Positions 49,001 through 61,200 of a DNA stretch of 64,000 nucleotides are shown in pieces. The notes under the pieces were generated by a model. It made no database searches and was not told the origin of the DNA. It saw only the letters and a program-made list of their open reading frames with translations. Within the stretch, counting starts at the first letter, position 1; each line of letters begins with the position of its first letter. The position numbers and the translations under genes are program-made. This DNA comes from Larus michahellis (Eukaryota > Chordata > Aves > Charadriiformes > Laridae), in assembly GCF_964199755.1 (NCBI RefSeq), contig NC_133899.1, forward strand, positions 25,337,446 through 25,401,445, read 5' to 3'.

Positions 49001-52000
49001 GGTGCGTACAAAGTAGCAATTGCCTTACAATAAAAAAAAAAATCTGGTTTAAGAAAAAAAAAAAAAGTGTTTTTTACAGTATGATCCTTTCTCTGTGTGT
49101 TACATATTTACACAGATAGAAATATATACGGATTACAGAGATATACATATATAAACTAGCTGAAAGGTACAAATACCACAGCAGGAAGGAAGCAAGTCAC
49201 ACTTTACAAATGTAGTTTGCTTCAGACCGTTCGAAGCATTGCATCAAGCTACTTTCCCTTTATATTAAGATTGAGGCCAAAAAAAATTACTTAATTTAAA
49301 ACCACGCTTTGAGAACATCAGAAAATATTATCAGAGACTTCAGAGAAGAATAACATTTCAAACAACCACAAAGCAGTTACAAATCACCTCCTGGTATTAT
49401 TTCAGCAACCTCGGGAAATTCCCGTCTTTCAAAAGAAGCAAACACAAAAGCACCAATGCAATAATAATTTATAGGGTGAATCGCTCAAGAACAACTGCAA
49501 CCAAAACAAGTTAACAGGTCACGGTGTTTCTTCAGCAGTGTAAAGATACCAGAGTACAATCGCCACGTGAAACGATGCCAAGCTGAAGGCTGACCCGCTT
49601 TAAAAACGTCATGTTATCCGACCCGCTGCAGAGAAATTAATACAGCGAACTGGGAAAAGTCGGCCAGCTAAACACCTGCACGGAAAAAAAGATCTGTGTT
49701 TTGTTAGTTAAAAACCTCTCAGGCAAGCGCAAAAAGAACGCGGCCCCAATTAGTTTGCATCTGGGGAAGCTGCTGACGGGATGAGAACGCTGGTTATCTG
49801 CTTCCAAGAACCGGAGATAGAGCCAGCGGATGAAGATAGGTGCTGCAGCAGCCACGGAGGACACGGTGACTGGATGCACGTTCAGCGTTCCCTGGCACTA
49901 ATGCTTAATCTCTGAAACAAGATCCAACCTGTCCCGTCATTCAGAAGAAAATGTGTCTGTGATTTGTTAAGATTATACATTTCTTGCTTTGGATGGATTT
50001 TAATTAACTGAAAAGGCCGCCTCAAGTTTATAAAAAACGGGAACAAAAGCTAACGAGAAGAAACTTATTTGTGAGAAGGGTTTTACCTTTAAATTACTAA
50101 CCTTGTTTGTATTGCCACGCGCATGGTGTCCTCCGAAGAGGTACACCACTCTGTCTACACACACAGCACAACTTCCAGACATGGAAGGTGGAACGTCTCC
50201 CTCTGTTTTACTCTTCTTCCTAGAAGCACAGTGTAAAATATTTTAGCTGCTAAAAATTAACAATAATGATTTTACCCGGAGAGGAATTTTATTAACGTTA
50301 CCAGTATGTCTTTAATTCCGACAGGTCACCGTGGACCATTCAGTAATGCGTTCCTCACACCCTTGCAGGGTTAACAATTTACAACACTAACCTGGGACAA
50401 CGGAGGGGGATGGGGAAAAGCCAATTTAATTAATACATGTTTTGTCAGGGAGGAATCCCGTCTGCCCAGTTCAGGAGTTTGGTTCACCTTTCACGTTCAA
50501 AATCCCCAGAACAATCCTCGGGCAAAGCGGACGCACCTGTCTAAACTGGAGGTTTCTATTCTGCCACTGGATTTTTAGTGTTTATAAACATTATAATCAC
50601 AAAGATGAGCTTCCAGCCCGTGGCCCAGGCTCTCCCTAACCACCATGACAACTGGAAGCACTGCTGAAATTGCAATTTCTGCAGAGCGTTGAGGGGATTT
50701 GGCTTTGCAGCACAAGGCCTGAGCCAGCTACAGAGCCAGAGCACCAGATTCCCTACTGGGAATTCAGGCATCCAGGTTTTAACACAACTTCCAGGCTCCC
50801 AATGGTCTAAGATGACACAGTAGCTTCTTTGGCTGTATCAACATTTAAAAACAACTTCTTAAAAAGACAACAAATAAAAAACTCAGTACCACTGTAATGA
50901 GAATTTTTAGATGCTGTATTCTATGCCAGGCATCCCAAAACACTTCACACCGTTGATCACATACTCCCTGTACGGGCTGCCCTTTCTACTTCACCCGGTG
51001 AAAATGTATTTGCTGTTTTCACAGAAAAAAAACCCCTACATTCTGGAAATAATTTTATACATTTACACAACAGTTTGATAAGTGGGAATACAGAGATCAG
51101 GGAACTCCCTCTCTGTTTACAGCCCCTGAACATGCTTTCTATACCAGTTTAAGAATTTATCCTTTTTTTCACCTAAACCAACAATTAAGTTAATTATTTA
51201 CTGTACCATCTTCCAGTTTCCATGTTGTAGATCCATATTTCATCCCTGGGCAGATAGAAGTCGTAAAATCCCCGAACTTGGGCATTCTGCACAACAGGTC
51301 AGAAAAGAAAAAGCAACATCAGAAGGATGCTTGACATATTGAACTACAGACTCTGGTGAATGTTTGCACCCCGTCAGAGATCGAATCGCGGAGCAGAAGG
51401 CAGCAGCCCTTGGAGAGCCTCTCCCCTGCTCAGCAGCCCTTGGAGAGCAGGTACTAACCTATTTTAGCTTTTGCTGGAGACCAGACAAGCTCCCAGCAGA
51501 GCCAGAGACTGGGGAAAACAGAAGTTAAACCTCCTTTTCATAGCCCAAGCAGGGTAATTAGGGTGCATAAATGAGCCAAAATGTCCTTTCTAATTCCCCC
51601 ACCACCTGCATGACACCACCAGAACAATACGTCAAAGCTTTGTCTTGAACTCCCAACTTATTTACCAAGTTCACTGAGAATTCGTCTTCATTCCTGTCAA
51701 AACTGTAAAATGACCTGGTTCTGCCTGCACTGCACGCACACCCCAGTGTGATAAATAACCAACCTGTGATCATTAACACGCAACAGATAGCTGTGCTGAT
51801 AGCGCCATAAATAAAAGCACCATTTCACACGCTGTGCGTTTCCAATCAGATGCTGCTTCCTTCTCTTCCAACAGACACTGGAGCTGACAAAGGCAAATAC
51901 ACCCTGTGTCCCACAAAAGTTATCTGTTTGCCAAGATCTGCGTTCCACGCTCACGATTTATTTCAATATTTCCAAACTCTGAAATGTCACATTCGAATTT

Positions 52001-52280
52001 GTTAACTGGAGCTTTTCTTTTCCAGGGGAGGGATAATTTTACAGAGTCGCTCACAAACTAATGGGACCTAATTACCAGCACCATGGGTGGCAGAAGGGCT
52101 TACTTAACAAGGAGCGCGGCATACCTTATATCCTCCCCAGACATACATGCAGCGTCCGTCAGTGACTGCCACGTGCCCGCTGCGCTCGGCAGGGCTGTCG
52201 TTCTCCAGCTGCTCAAAGCTGTCCTCAGCCGGAGCCGGGAGCTCTTCATCTGCCTGCAGGTCTTCGTTATCATCAGCCAT
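40049..52280 (-). CDS. KLHDC2: Kelch domain-containing protein 2 (KLHDC2), complete, 13 coding exons
   Basis: The spliced CDS is 1224 nt and encodes 407 aa (human 406). KLHDC2 is a six-bladed Kelch propeller that acts as substrate receptor of Cullin-2 ubiquitin ligases and binds proteins ending in Gly-Gly. It starts MADDNEDLQADEELPAPAE. Kelch blades follow: ERSGHVAVTDGRCMYVWGGY, PPSMSGSCAVCVDRVVYLFG, DKLGVWVYKNKLIFFGGYGY, SPRAAHACATVGNRGYVFGG, GRSWHSLTPISSDHLFLFGG, and LWHTACASEEGEVIVFGG. The pocket segments GGRYR-SRMND and GRSWHS are kept; in human they hold the Arg and Ser/Trp that grip the degron carboxylate. The C-terminal helices (the Elongin-binding region, CLPKHLLHSVNQRF) end in SNNTSGS. 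The C-terminal Gly-Ser is known in human KLHDC2 to occupy the pocket as a pseudo-degron. No defect is seen. Confidence 0.96.
40173..52124 (-). other. KLHDC2: KLHDC2 introns: content
   Basis: The longer introns (40517-41497, 41586-42653, 42727-43195, 43306-43648, 43867-45874, 46129-48605, 48722-50101, 50220-51206, 51287-52124) show no other gene. A partial CR1 lies at 40766-40902. A GC-rich block at about 47130-47830 and another at 45000-45700 look like insertions but match nothing I can name. Small direct repeats lie at 46962-46993 / 47052-47083 and near 51400-51450. Confidence 0.55.
40766..40902 (+). mobile_element. CR1 fragment lacking its 3' end
   Basis: This is the same CR1 subfamily as 30095-30365 (cgccaggggaggtttaggat, then ttggaacaggctgcccaggg and catccctggaggtatttaac). 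The sequence leaves CR1 right after ggaggtatttaa, so the usual 3' terminal ~140 bp is missing. The loss must be secondary, since CR1 inserts from its 3' end. Confidence 0.85.
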
Positions 52281-53757
52281 TTCGGTACAGTGCTATGTGC
52301 ACAGAGCAACGCAGAGCACGAAGCTTTGAAAACCAGCAGAGGGGAAAAAAAAACAGAGAAACCACACACTGGTGTTTCTTTGACGACAATGTTTCAGTGG
52401 AAGAGTTATCTCATCAGTCAAGAAAGTTTCAGATGGGGATTCCTCAGCTGTGTGCAATTTGTAATGGTTTCAGTTGCCAATTTAAGCCAAGGTCTCTATC
52501 TTTTGTAATAAAATCACACTTATCTATAAATACATTAATGGATGACCGAAAAACCAACCCACTACGGAATAAATTTGAAAGCTCTGCCTACAATATGGTT
52601 GTCACAGAAGTGAAAACTCCTGCAGCTTTTCAGGCAAAGTCCCTTTGGGCTGCCTAAGACAAGTCTCCCCACACAAACCGCTGCTTCTGGATCTGGTGCA
52701 CCAACAGCAGGACACGGAGCTGTTGGAGCAGGGCCAGAGGAGGCCCCGGAGATGCTGGGAGGGCTGGAGCCCCTCTGCTGTGAGGACAGGCTGAGAGAGC
52801 TGGGGGGGGTTCAGCCTGGAGAAGAGAAGGCTCCGTGGAGACCTTCCAGCCCCTTCCAGTCCCTAAAGGGGCTCCAGGAAAGCTGGGGAGGGACTCTGGA
52901 TCAGGGAGGGGAGCCATAGGACAAGAGGGAATGGTTTTAAACTGACAGAGGGGAGATTTAGATGGGATCTGAGGAAGAAATTCTTGGCTATGAGGGTGGT
53001 GAGCCCCTGGCCCAGGTTGCCCAGAGAAGCTGTGGCTGCCCCATCCCTGGAGGGTTTCAAGGCCAGGCTTGACGGGGCTTGGAGCAACCTGGTCTGGTGG
53101 GAAGTGTCCCTGCCCAGGGCAGCGGGTGGCACTGGATGGTCTTTAAGGTCCCTTCCAGCCCAAACCATTCTATAATTCCAAGAAACTGTCCCACAGCTGT
53201 TAAATGCCGGGTATGTTACTCACACTAAAAAAAACCTCCACAAAACAGACACAGATCCAACGGCGGGAGAAGGTGGACAGTCCCAGCAATAGCTTTGGGC
53301 AACCAGGCAAAGCCAGAGAGGTGAGAAGGACCTCGCTGAGACCACCAAGCCCTGCACTCGCGCAGAATCCCCCATACCTACACCATACACCGCACTCCTG
53401 TCAGATGCGTGTTCAATCTGAATGGCTCCAATGATGGAGACACTACACCACCCTCCGTAGTTTATTTCTGAGCTTTAATTATGCTTTAAATTAGATAAGC
53501 CTTACCCACATCTCAACGAATCCAAGTTAACCAGATTTTTACAGAGCTCTCCTCAGCGATCTGCATTATTATTTTTTTTAACAAATTAAGGCACGCTGCA
53601 CAAATTCTCTCCCCCTTCAGCAGTGTTTTGGCCCCGTACTAAAACACTTCTGACAAGTCACTGCAATCCCCAGCTCCCGGTGGCTGTGCCCCTCAGGCCG
53701 CCCTGACTGCCCAGCCATGGGCTCTGCCGCGCTAGGACCCCCGCGATAGGTGTTACC
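52281..53757 (-). other. KLHDC2: KLHDC2 5'UTR intron (inferred)
   Basis: The CpG island lies 1.4 kb upstream of the ATG exon. A donor ACAG|gtaaca on the minus strand ends a non-coding exon at 53757. A good acceptor (T-rich tract ending ttttcaaag) would start the second exon at 52323, leaving 43 nt of 5'UTR before the ATG. The intron contains a CR1 LINE at 52690-53180. Confidence 0.5.
52690..53180 (+). mobile_element. CR1 LINE, 5'-truncated
   Basis: This is the same CR1 subfamily and segment as the 4745-5309 copy. It includes gctgtggctgccccatccct near 53030 and ends ccattctataattcca at about 53165-53180. It lies antisense inside the inferred KLHDC2 5'UTR intron. No intact reverse transcriptase is present. 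Confidence 0.92.
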
Positions 53758-54260
53758 TGTCGCGACATACCGTAACACGGGCCAGCAACGCACCAGCCGC
53801 ACTCCGCCGAGCGACGCGCCGTCCCCGCGCCGACCGGCCCCCCGCCAAGGCCTAATCCCCCCTCACCGCCCGCTCCCGGCTTCGTCCCCCCCTGCGTCGC
53901 CTCCCCAGGGCCCTACCGCGGCGGGGGCTGCGGGCCGCCCGCTCCTTCCCTCCCTCCTCTCCTCAGCAGGACGCGCGGCGTCAACATCCGCCGCGGGCGG
54001 CCGCTTCCGGCAGCGCGGCGCAGGCGCGTCCCGCCCCGGGCCGGGCCCCATCCCAGTGCCGCGGCCTCGTGGGGGGAGCGGGGCCGCCCGCTCCGGTTGC
54101 CGATGGAGCCACAGCGCCTCGCCGGCAGCTTCCCCCCGGGAGAGAGGCCCGTCTGCGGGCCGGTACCGCAACCTCCCGCCCCCGACAAAAACGGTAGGGG
54201 CCGGCGGAGTGGGGGTGTTTCCTTCTCGAGAAGCCCGTGTTAACCGAGAGACAACTTCTT
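53700..54260 (-). promoter_or_regulatory. KLHDC2: KLHDC2 CpG-island promoter and non-coding first exon
   Basis: This is CpG-dense DNA between the KLHDC1 3' region and the KLHDC2 ATG exon. It contains an NRF1-type palindrome GCGCAGGCGC at 54018-54027 and an ETS-type site (cttccgg on the plus strand) at 54004-54010. On the minus strand the first exon would end at the donor at 53757. Open frames here on either strand arise from GC-rich composition. Confidence 0.7.
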
Positions 54261-54429
54261 GGTTAAAAAGAGCCACAAAACATACTAAATGTTTCCTTGA
54301 ATATAAAATTAGGGCTCTGCTGCAATACCCCATCAGAAAACTTCCCTTTACAATATAATTTCACTCCTTCCCCCAATTACGTTAATTTCGCACACTGTAA
54401 AAACATCAAGAACCAGTCAAAATTGGTCT

Positions 54430-55212
54430 CAATTCAACTCTATAAAATTTTAATGACTGTGCTCCTGTTAACTAAATTTTTGAAACAGAAAAATAGCAAG
54501 TACTACATATCCTCTTTTTAAACAATAAATAAGCATTTTTTTTAAACAAGAATTAAATATAAACTTTACACGTCCAAAATACAATATACAACCTATTTCA
54601 AAAAGGACTCATTGATAACAGAACCATAGTAAAACCATCTTATGAACGGGGTGTAAGCTCTTCCTATACAAACGGTAACACTGCTCCTGGCAGGATTTCC
54701 CCAATTCCCACCGGAATCACATCGACTTTCCCACTCAGAGTCGTTCAACAGGATGGTGAGATGGTGGAATCAATTGGATTCGGTGGTGGTAGCAAATCAG
54801 TTACCTTTCCTGAAGTGTCAATCTTCCAAAAATACCATGTTGAACTACTTTTCTCTTTCCAGAAAGGCCAATGGGATAAGGCTGGAGGAAGATTTTAGAC
54901 TTAAGCTGTATTTTATCCAACTGAGAACATTTCATATCATCTCTCACCTTCAAAAAGAACAAGTTGTATGGACTGTCTCATTAAGACCACAACAGCAGAA
55001 GTTAACAATATATACAAATTAAGTTTTTATCAGTTTTCTAGAATGCAGAAAACAAAAGAGACTTCCATAAAAAGGCTTTCTTTGTTCTCAAACTTCACTT
55101 AGAAACTCAGCTTAACATAACAGTTGTTCCGTAGCATTAAAGTTCACTAACAAAAGACTTTGCTTGTAGGCTGGAAATAAACCAAAGCGTTCGCTGGTTT
55201 GGTTGCCGTTGC
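54430..55212 (-). other. KLHDC1: KLHDC1 3'UTR (inferred)
   Basis: This is AT-rich DNA downstream of the KLHDC1 stop. A minus-strand ATTAAA (plus TTTAAT at about 54450) is a possible poly(A) signal. It would leave under 250 bp between the end of KLHDC1 and the KLHDC2 CpG island. No coding features are present. Confidence 0.45.
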
Positions 55213-58200
55213 TCATGTGGTATTTAGTTGACTTTGTCTTTCGGTTTCAGCTTTTTTCTCCTGCCGGTGGCTAACTGCAGCCCAGAAGGTGATTTTTTTC
55301 AGCACCTGCTGCAGAAGTTTGGATGGCAAACACGGAATCTGGGTCTTCAAGAGAGCTGCGTTTTTACCAATGCAGTCAAGACACAACCTGAAAAAGGAGA
55401 AGAGGAAAAAAAAACAAAGAAAAAAGAGAAAGATTTAAGTAAATGGTCTATAATCTGAAGAGCTGTGTATAAAAGCACTGTGCCATAAGGGTTTACACCA
55501 GGCTCTGTGCCACATAACCTCAACTCACCTGAGGAGTGAATAAGGTTGAGTCTGAAATATCAACAAGTCGCTGCAGTGACCCTGATCAAGAGAAACAAAG
55601 AACCATTAAAATGACAAACATCTTTTCTCAGAAATACTGCTGCTTTCTAGATTAACGTAACATTTATTACCACATGCATAATTTAAAACTGAGGATACTT
55701 AAATAATTATTTTTAAAGAATCTGAATAACAAATTCCTTTTTATCAGCCTAACAAGGGCAGGAAAAATCCCTCATAAATTACTTTCCAAGAACAGCTAAG
55801 GTCACATCTCACAACGTCACATGATAAATGAACCCAAGTATATTTATTTTGTATCAGTTTTAATTCCTATAGTGTTAGGATTTCATTATGCAATTTACTG
55901 ACTGTGTCCATGAAATGCAAGTCATCTTTGCTTCCACCAAATACCATCACTTCTCCTTCTTTTCCGAGGCAGGCCGTATGCCACAATCTAGACATAAAAT
56001 TATAAATAGAATTAGTGACTGAGTAACAACAAGCAGTTGTGTTATCAGCAAAAACAAATCTAAAACCTAAATGTTTTTAAGGGTTTCAGAGAAGCAGTAA
56101 GCTTACTGGCACATAAACCTCTTCACCTCACTCGACTCTCCTCCATTCTTCATATCCAAGTTTCTTTTCAGAAGACTTTTTTGCTATAAGGATATAAATT
56201 CCTTTCAATTAAAAGTGGAAAGGTCACTTTTCTAATCCTGTGATTCTACTCATGCACAGAGCCTTACTGGCCTCATTACTTACACAGAAGAATTTTACCA
56301 TTTTAAATAAAGTATTTTACACATTTGCTCTGTGAGACGGAAACACAAACAATATAAAGCCTGTTCTTTATCAGCCCGTGTCTCACGGCAGCCCTTTCGT
56401 CTGGAAGAATGGAGAATAAGCACCGGAGCGAAGCGATGACCAGCATCTCTCTTTTCTGTTTGGCCATTTCTCTGCACAGAGTATGTTGGGACTTAGTGTC
56501 TCTGAGCTTCCTATTTTTTTCTCAAATATTACTGAACTGTGTCAATTGATCTGTAACATACATGGGAGGGAGAGGCAGCCAGGAGACGCACGCACAGAGC
56601 GTGGTAATGGAACTCGTGCTCCTTAGAAAACCAAGAGAAAGACATTCTTTCAAAAGTCTTCAGAGGTAAAAAATAATCCCTTAAAATACGGTATTACTCA
56701 TATCTTTAACAATATAAAAGGAGAGAGCAATGTGACTATCCATCTCATGAGAATTTTGCTGCATTTCATACAGACCAATCTATTTTTGTCATTATTTGAC
56801 TTTTCTGCACTCTAGTTACATATACATTCTCTTATTTATCACTACTTCAACAAAACATTACAGTGGAAAATTTCCAGAAAGCAAAGTAACTATACGAAAC
56901 AAGCTTTTGCCAAGAACAGCTTTTCTTTTCCTTTTTTTCCTTTCTTCTTAAATTTTCCACTATTTCTTTAATTCGTAACTACAACTCTTAACGGCTTTGA
57001 GATTGTGGGGTTTTCAGTCCTGACTCTTATCCCTGCACGCCAGGATGAGAGCTTCAGAACACAAGTTATCCTCTTTCAGTTTTACGCTTCCCCCAAAGAT
57101 TCCTGGGGATCATCTGTGTGTCAGTTACATCACGCCCACAAGCAAGTTTCATGTTGTGCATGTAAAAGCACAAGGTATAAAATAAAAAACTAAACCAAAC
57201 CCTGACTTGTACAATCTTGCTTTAACAACGATTCTGCTACTTCAGTAGCTACACCTTGCTAGATTTATTTTTTATTATTAGCAGATCAAAATCTATGATT
57301 TTTCTATTGGTGTACCACCACTGAAGTAAATACCACAAGATGATTATCACCACAGAGCTCTGGCCCTTTAAGTCTATTTAACCGCTAGAACTTTCACACG
57401 CAAGTAAACGTTCTCACTTTCTTACTCCATTCATATCAGTAATTATTCACCGTTCTCCTTCGGCTAAACTGTATCCCACCTTTTCTCTTCCTCATACCTG
57501 TAGATAGATCTGTCTCTGCCTTAATCTGCATTACGAAAACTCGGGCCTGGACTTCGTCACCGAAGAAGACTGGGAAGCCTTTCCTGCCTGGACTCTGTTG
57601 ACATCCTAGCTCGCAACCTGAGGCTTTTTCTACAGACTGACAGAGTTTATATTCTCTCACAGCTGCTCTAACTTATCACCTAAACATTCTAATAAAGCAC
57701 GTTACTTAAATTACACAGATGCTGCATCGATGTAACCTTTTTACACAGCTCTTCTATCCAGAATAACAGAATTACATTGTAAGGAAAACACTGGGAATCT
57801 ACATTAAACATACAATTTGTTCTCTGTTTTAACCTGGCACGCAGAATGTTAACTGAAGTACAAGTGATGGACAGAAAGAAGAAAAGTATTTTCTACCAAT
57901 ACAAAATGACAGATCTAGAACCTGAAAGACCATTTTTTAGAAATTACTAAAAAGGAAGGTTGAAGGAAATGATTTTTACAGAATTTAAGGAGGCAATTAA
58001 TTTTGCAGAAGCATCACTAAAATACACTAATGCATGTGTGATATATGGTGTATTAATATAAAATAATAAAAATCGATAAAAGAAGTACACATATATGTAT
58101 TATTGCCGGTGCATTTTAAGTCCTGCTATAAAATCATACGACCAATAGACTTAAACCTTTTTCAGCTGCGGAGATCCTGCTGCAGTAATCCTGTGTAAGA

Positions 58201-61200
58201 ACAGGGATACAATTATGGTACAAGTAAGTACTTCACACACAAACTAGTTCAACATATAGAGAGGTTTTGCTATGGCTCCTTTTATACATATTTTCAGGAA
58301 TTCCTGAAAAAGGTTATTGAAGTTTATTGGTTTTGTTGTTTTTTTTTTTTTTTAAATGAAGTTTAATTATGAATTGCACATCAGCAATTAACTTTTATGA
58401 GACCATCCACGTAAAGAACTGAACACAAAGACAGACAAGATCCCTGACTGCTAACAATGTGCTTCGTTATTTAAGGCAGTCATCAGTCCCTTCATGTGTT
58501 AGGTCACTAATTGTAAAAAGACAGAAAAAAATACTCTATGAAGCTAAGGTATCCATTTATTTGGGCTTGAAAGAGTTTGAAGTATAAGAGAGCAGAAAAC
58601 TTGGTCTAACAGTGCTCTTGTATTTAAAAGACACCCTAGAATAAGATAAAACAGGAACAAAATTAATTGAGGTAAAGGTATTTCAGTAATAGAAACAGAA
58701 CGTAAGGCAGGAAGCATGCAAATGCCAGACCCGAATCATACACTATGCTAAAAGAATGATCTAAAATTGTGCTGAGAGTACCTGGGTGAATGTACAGAAT
58801 GAATTCCATGAAAAACTGAGTATTTACTGTTTACAGCAAGCCAATTCAATAGTATTTACATTATAAATACAGAAAATGCTTCAAACACTGCGTTAAAAAA
58901 ACAAAAAAGGTTGTGCTCTGATACAGCAAGCACCTGTTTTCAATGGCAGCTTCTGGGTCAGAACATGGAACTTGCTTTTAGTCAGAAAGAATCTGTTTTT
59001 TTCTGTAGTCTTAAACTAGAGAGAGAAGGGGAACGTGGTGTGGAAGAGACAGTGCTGTTGCCAGTATGAACAATACACTTTCTGGAACTAGACCCTTTTT
59101 GGTTGGCAGTTAAGTCCTTGAAAGAACGAAACTCCAGTCATTTAGCGTGCTGTTTAGTACTAAATTCAGTTTTGCAAAACTGTAATCATAATTAGCTGCT
59201 TCTGCTCAGGGAAAATACCCCAAACAAACCAGGTTATTTTATAATACTTTTGAACCCTGAAAGGTGCATCAACATTTCCATGGCCGTCTCCCCTGTGTTT
59301 CTAATAATGTATCAGCATTAATCAACTTCTATTATTCTCATAGGTTATTAATTCCTCAAAAGTTATGTGATACATGTTTTTTTAAATAAAAGTAATTTGG
59401 CTATAGGACACCAGGTTAGTTGGACACCCAGATCCTTCATCACAAAAAAATCTTTTAATGCAAGTAAACATCATAATGCAAATAAGCATCAACAAATACA
59501 GAAAATAATAATGCTGTATCAGGTATGAAGGAACATAAGTTAGTAAAGCAAATATTCAATCATACTGTATTAATTTTCTAAAATATTCTTATAATGTAGT
59601 TTAAAAATACTGTTCACTAATTTAAAATTACTTAATCTTTTAAAACACCTACATTTCAGCAAGCATTATTTATTTTTATATACCTAGGCCTACTCTTAGG
59701 CAAATGGGTGAGTTGTTTCCATCCATTTGTTGTAATGCTGTGAACCCAGCCATCACCTACAATATAAGAACATATATTAGTACTTTTTCTTGGGACAAAG
59801 TATTACCTTTTTTATTTATACAAAAAGCTCTCTGTTCTAAGAGCACATTATATTAAGATAACAGTAACATCATCACATTAACTTGCATCTTTTCAGTCTT
59901 TGTAATTTAACTTAACTGTTCAGTCACAAAAAGCTCACTGCACTGAAAGTTGGAATTAAAATACAATTACTTTTTTCTTCTGTATATATTGAGAAAATCA
60001 CCCCCTCCCAATGGAATATATCCATGACGCTCAAAACTGTTTTAACTAATTTCACATTTTTCTGAAAATAAGTTGCACTTTCTAGAAAAGGAACTCAGTA
60101 TAAGACTATCCTACTCCTATTTAACATTGTGTAGCTGTGATTTGTTATTCATCAAAAAAATCCACATTATGTTAACATTATTATTTGTATTGTCTTCCTG
60201 CAATTGCTATTGATACCAAAAAGTTAGCCCTTGTTCATATCAAACCATGTGAGACTCTTGCTTTTATTCTTTTAGATGACAGACAGTTTGATGAAAGATT
60301 TATTATCATACGTTCTCTTTGTCCTACACAATGTGCTTCTATATTGCTATAAAAATAATAGGACAGCTAGAGAAATACTTAAGCGCCACAAAAATTCTGT
60401 AACAAGATTTAGGTCTTAGTAGTTTGAGAAACACAACAAATGTGCACACCACATGAGGTTAGTACTAAAAGTGTACAATAGAATTATAATCTCTAAATTA
60501 CTTACTTAAAGGAACGTTATCAGAACTTAGTCCACCAAAAAGAAAAAGTCTGTCATCTCCTATTGGCGTCAGTGTGTGCCAGGATCGATCTTTTGGTTTC
60601 TCTCCACTGATATTAATTCTTGGTGAAACAAATGAACAAAATCAAATTTTTAAAAAAATGCTGAAAATAAACCTGCTAGAAGATTTAAAAGTTAATTTAG
60701 TTTGTCCTAGAACAAGCTTGGATATTTTCCCAGTGAAAAAGCTGCACTTATGCAATCTGAATATACTCTTCAGAAGGGTGGTGTTAAAAACTAAACCAAG
60801 TAATTTTTTGTAGCGACTGTTCTCTGAACAATCAGTTATATAAATATCAAATGTAAGGACAAAAGCATTGATTGTTATTTTGTTTGGTTTCTTAAGATCA
60901 CTAGAGCCACTACTTAATGTACAACTGAAGGCACTTTGGACAGCCAAGAAAGGACTATATATTCAAATAAACTGTAGGTAAACAGACTCAATTATTTGAG
61001 ATAAACTTTAATGAATCCTGAGTGGCTACAGTCTTTCTACTCCTAGGAAAATGATCTTATAAATGATATAAGGATTATGGCTTTACTTTTTATCCAAAAG
61101 CTACTACTCTTCAACCATTGTGCCTTTTAACACAATGGTGGGTCACCCAAACTGAAAAAGTGGAATTCCAAAGTACGAAACAGATGTATGCTTAGTATTT

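Larger units (their letters stand above)
40049..52280 (-). other. KLHDC2: KLHDC2 coding exon map
   Basis: Coding exons in transcript order: 52280-52125, 51286-51207, 50219-50102, 48721-48606, 46128-46047, 45958-45875, 43866-43786, 43707-43649, 43305-43196, 42726-42654, 41585-41498, 40516-40464, 40172-40049 (stop TGA at 40051-40049). Lengths: 156, 80, 118, 116, 82, 84, 81, 59, 110, 73, 88, 53, 124. All junctions keep frame with GT-AG ends. For the exon at 45958 the acceptor tttaaag is used. A later AG at 45952 would remove two residues and break the frame. Confidence 0.93.
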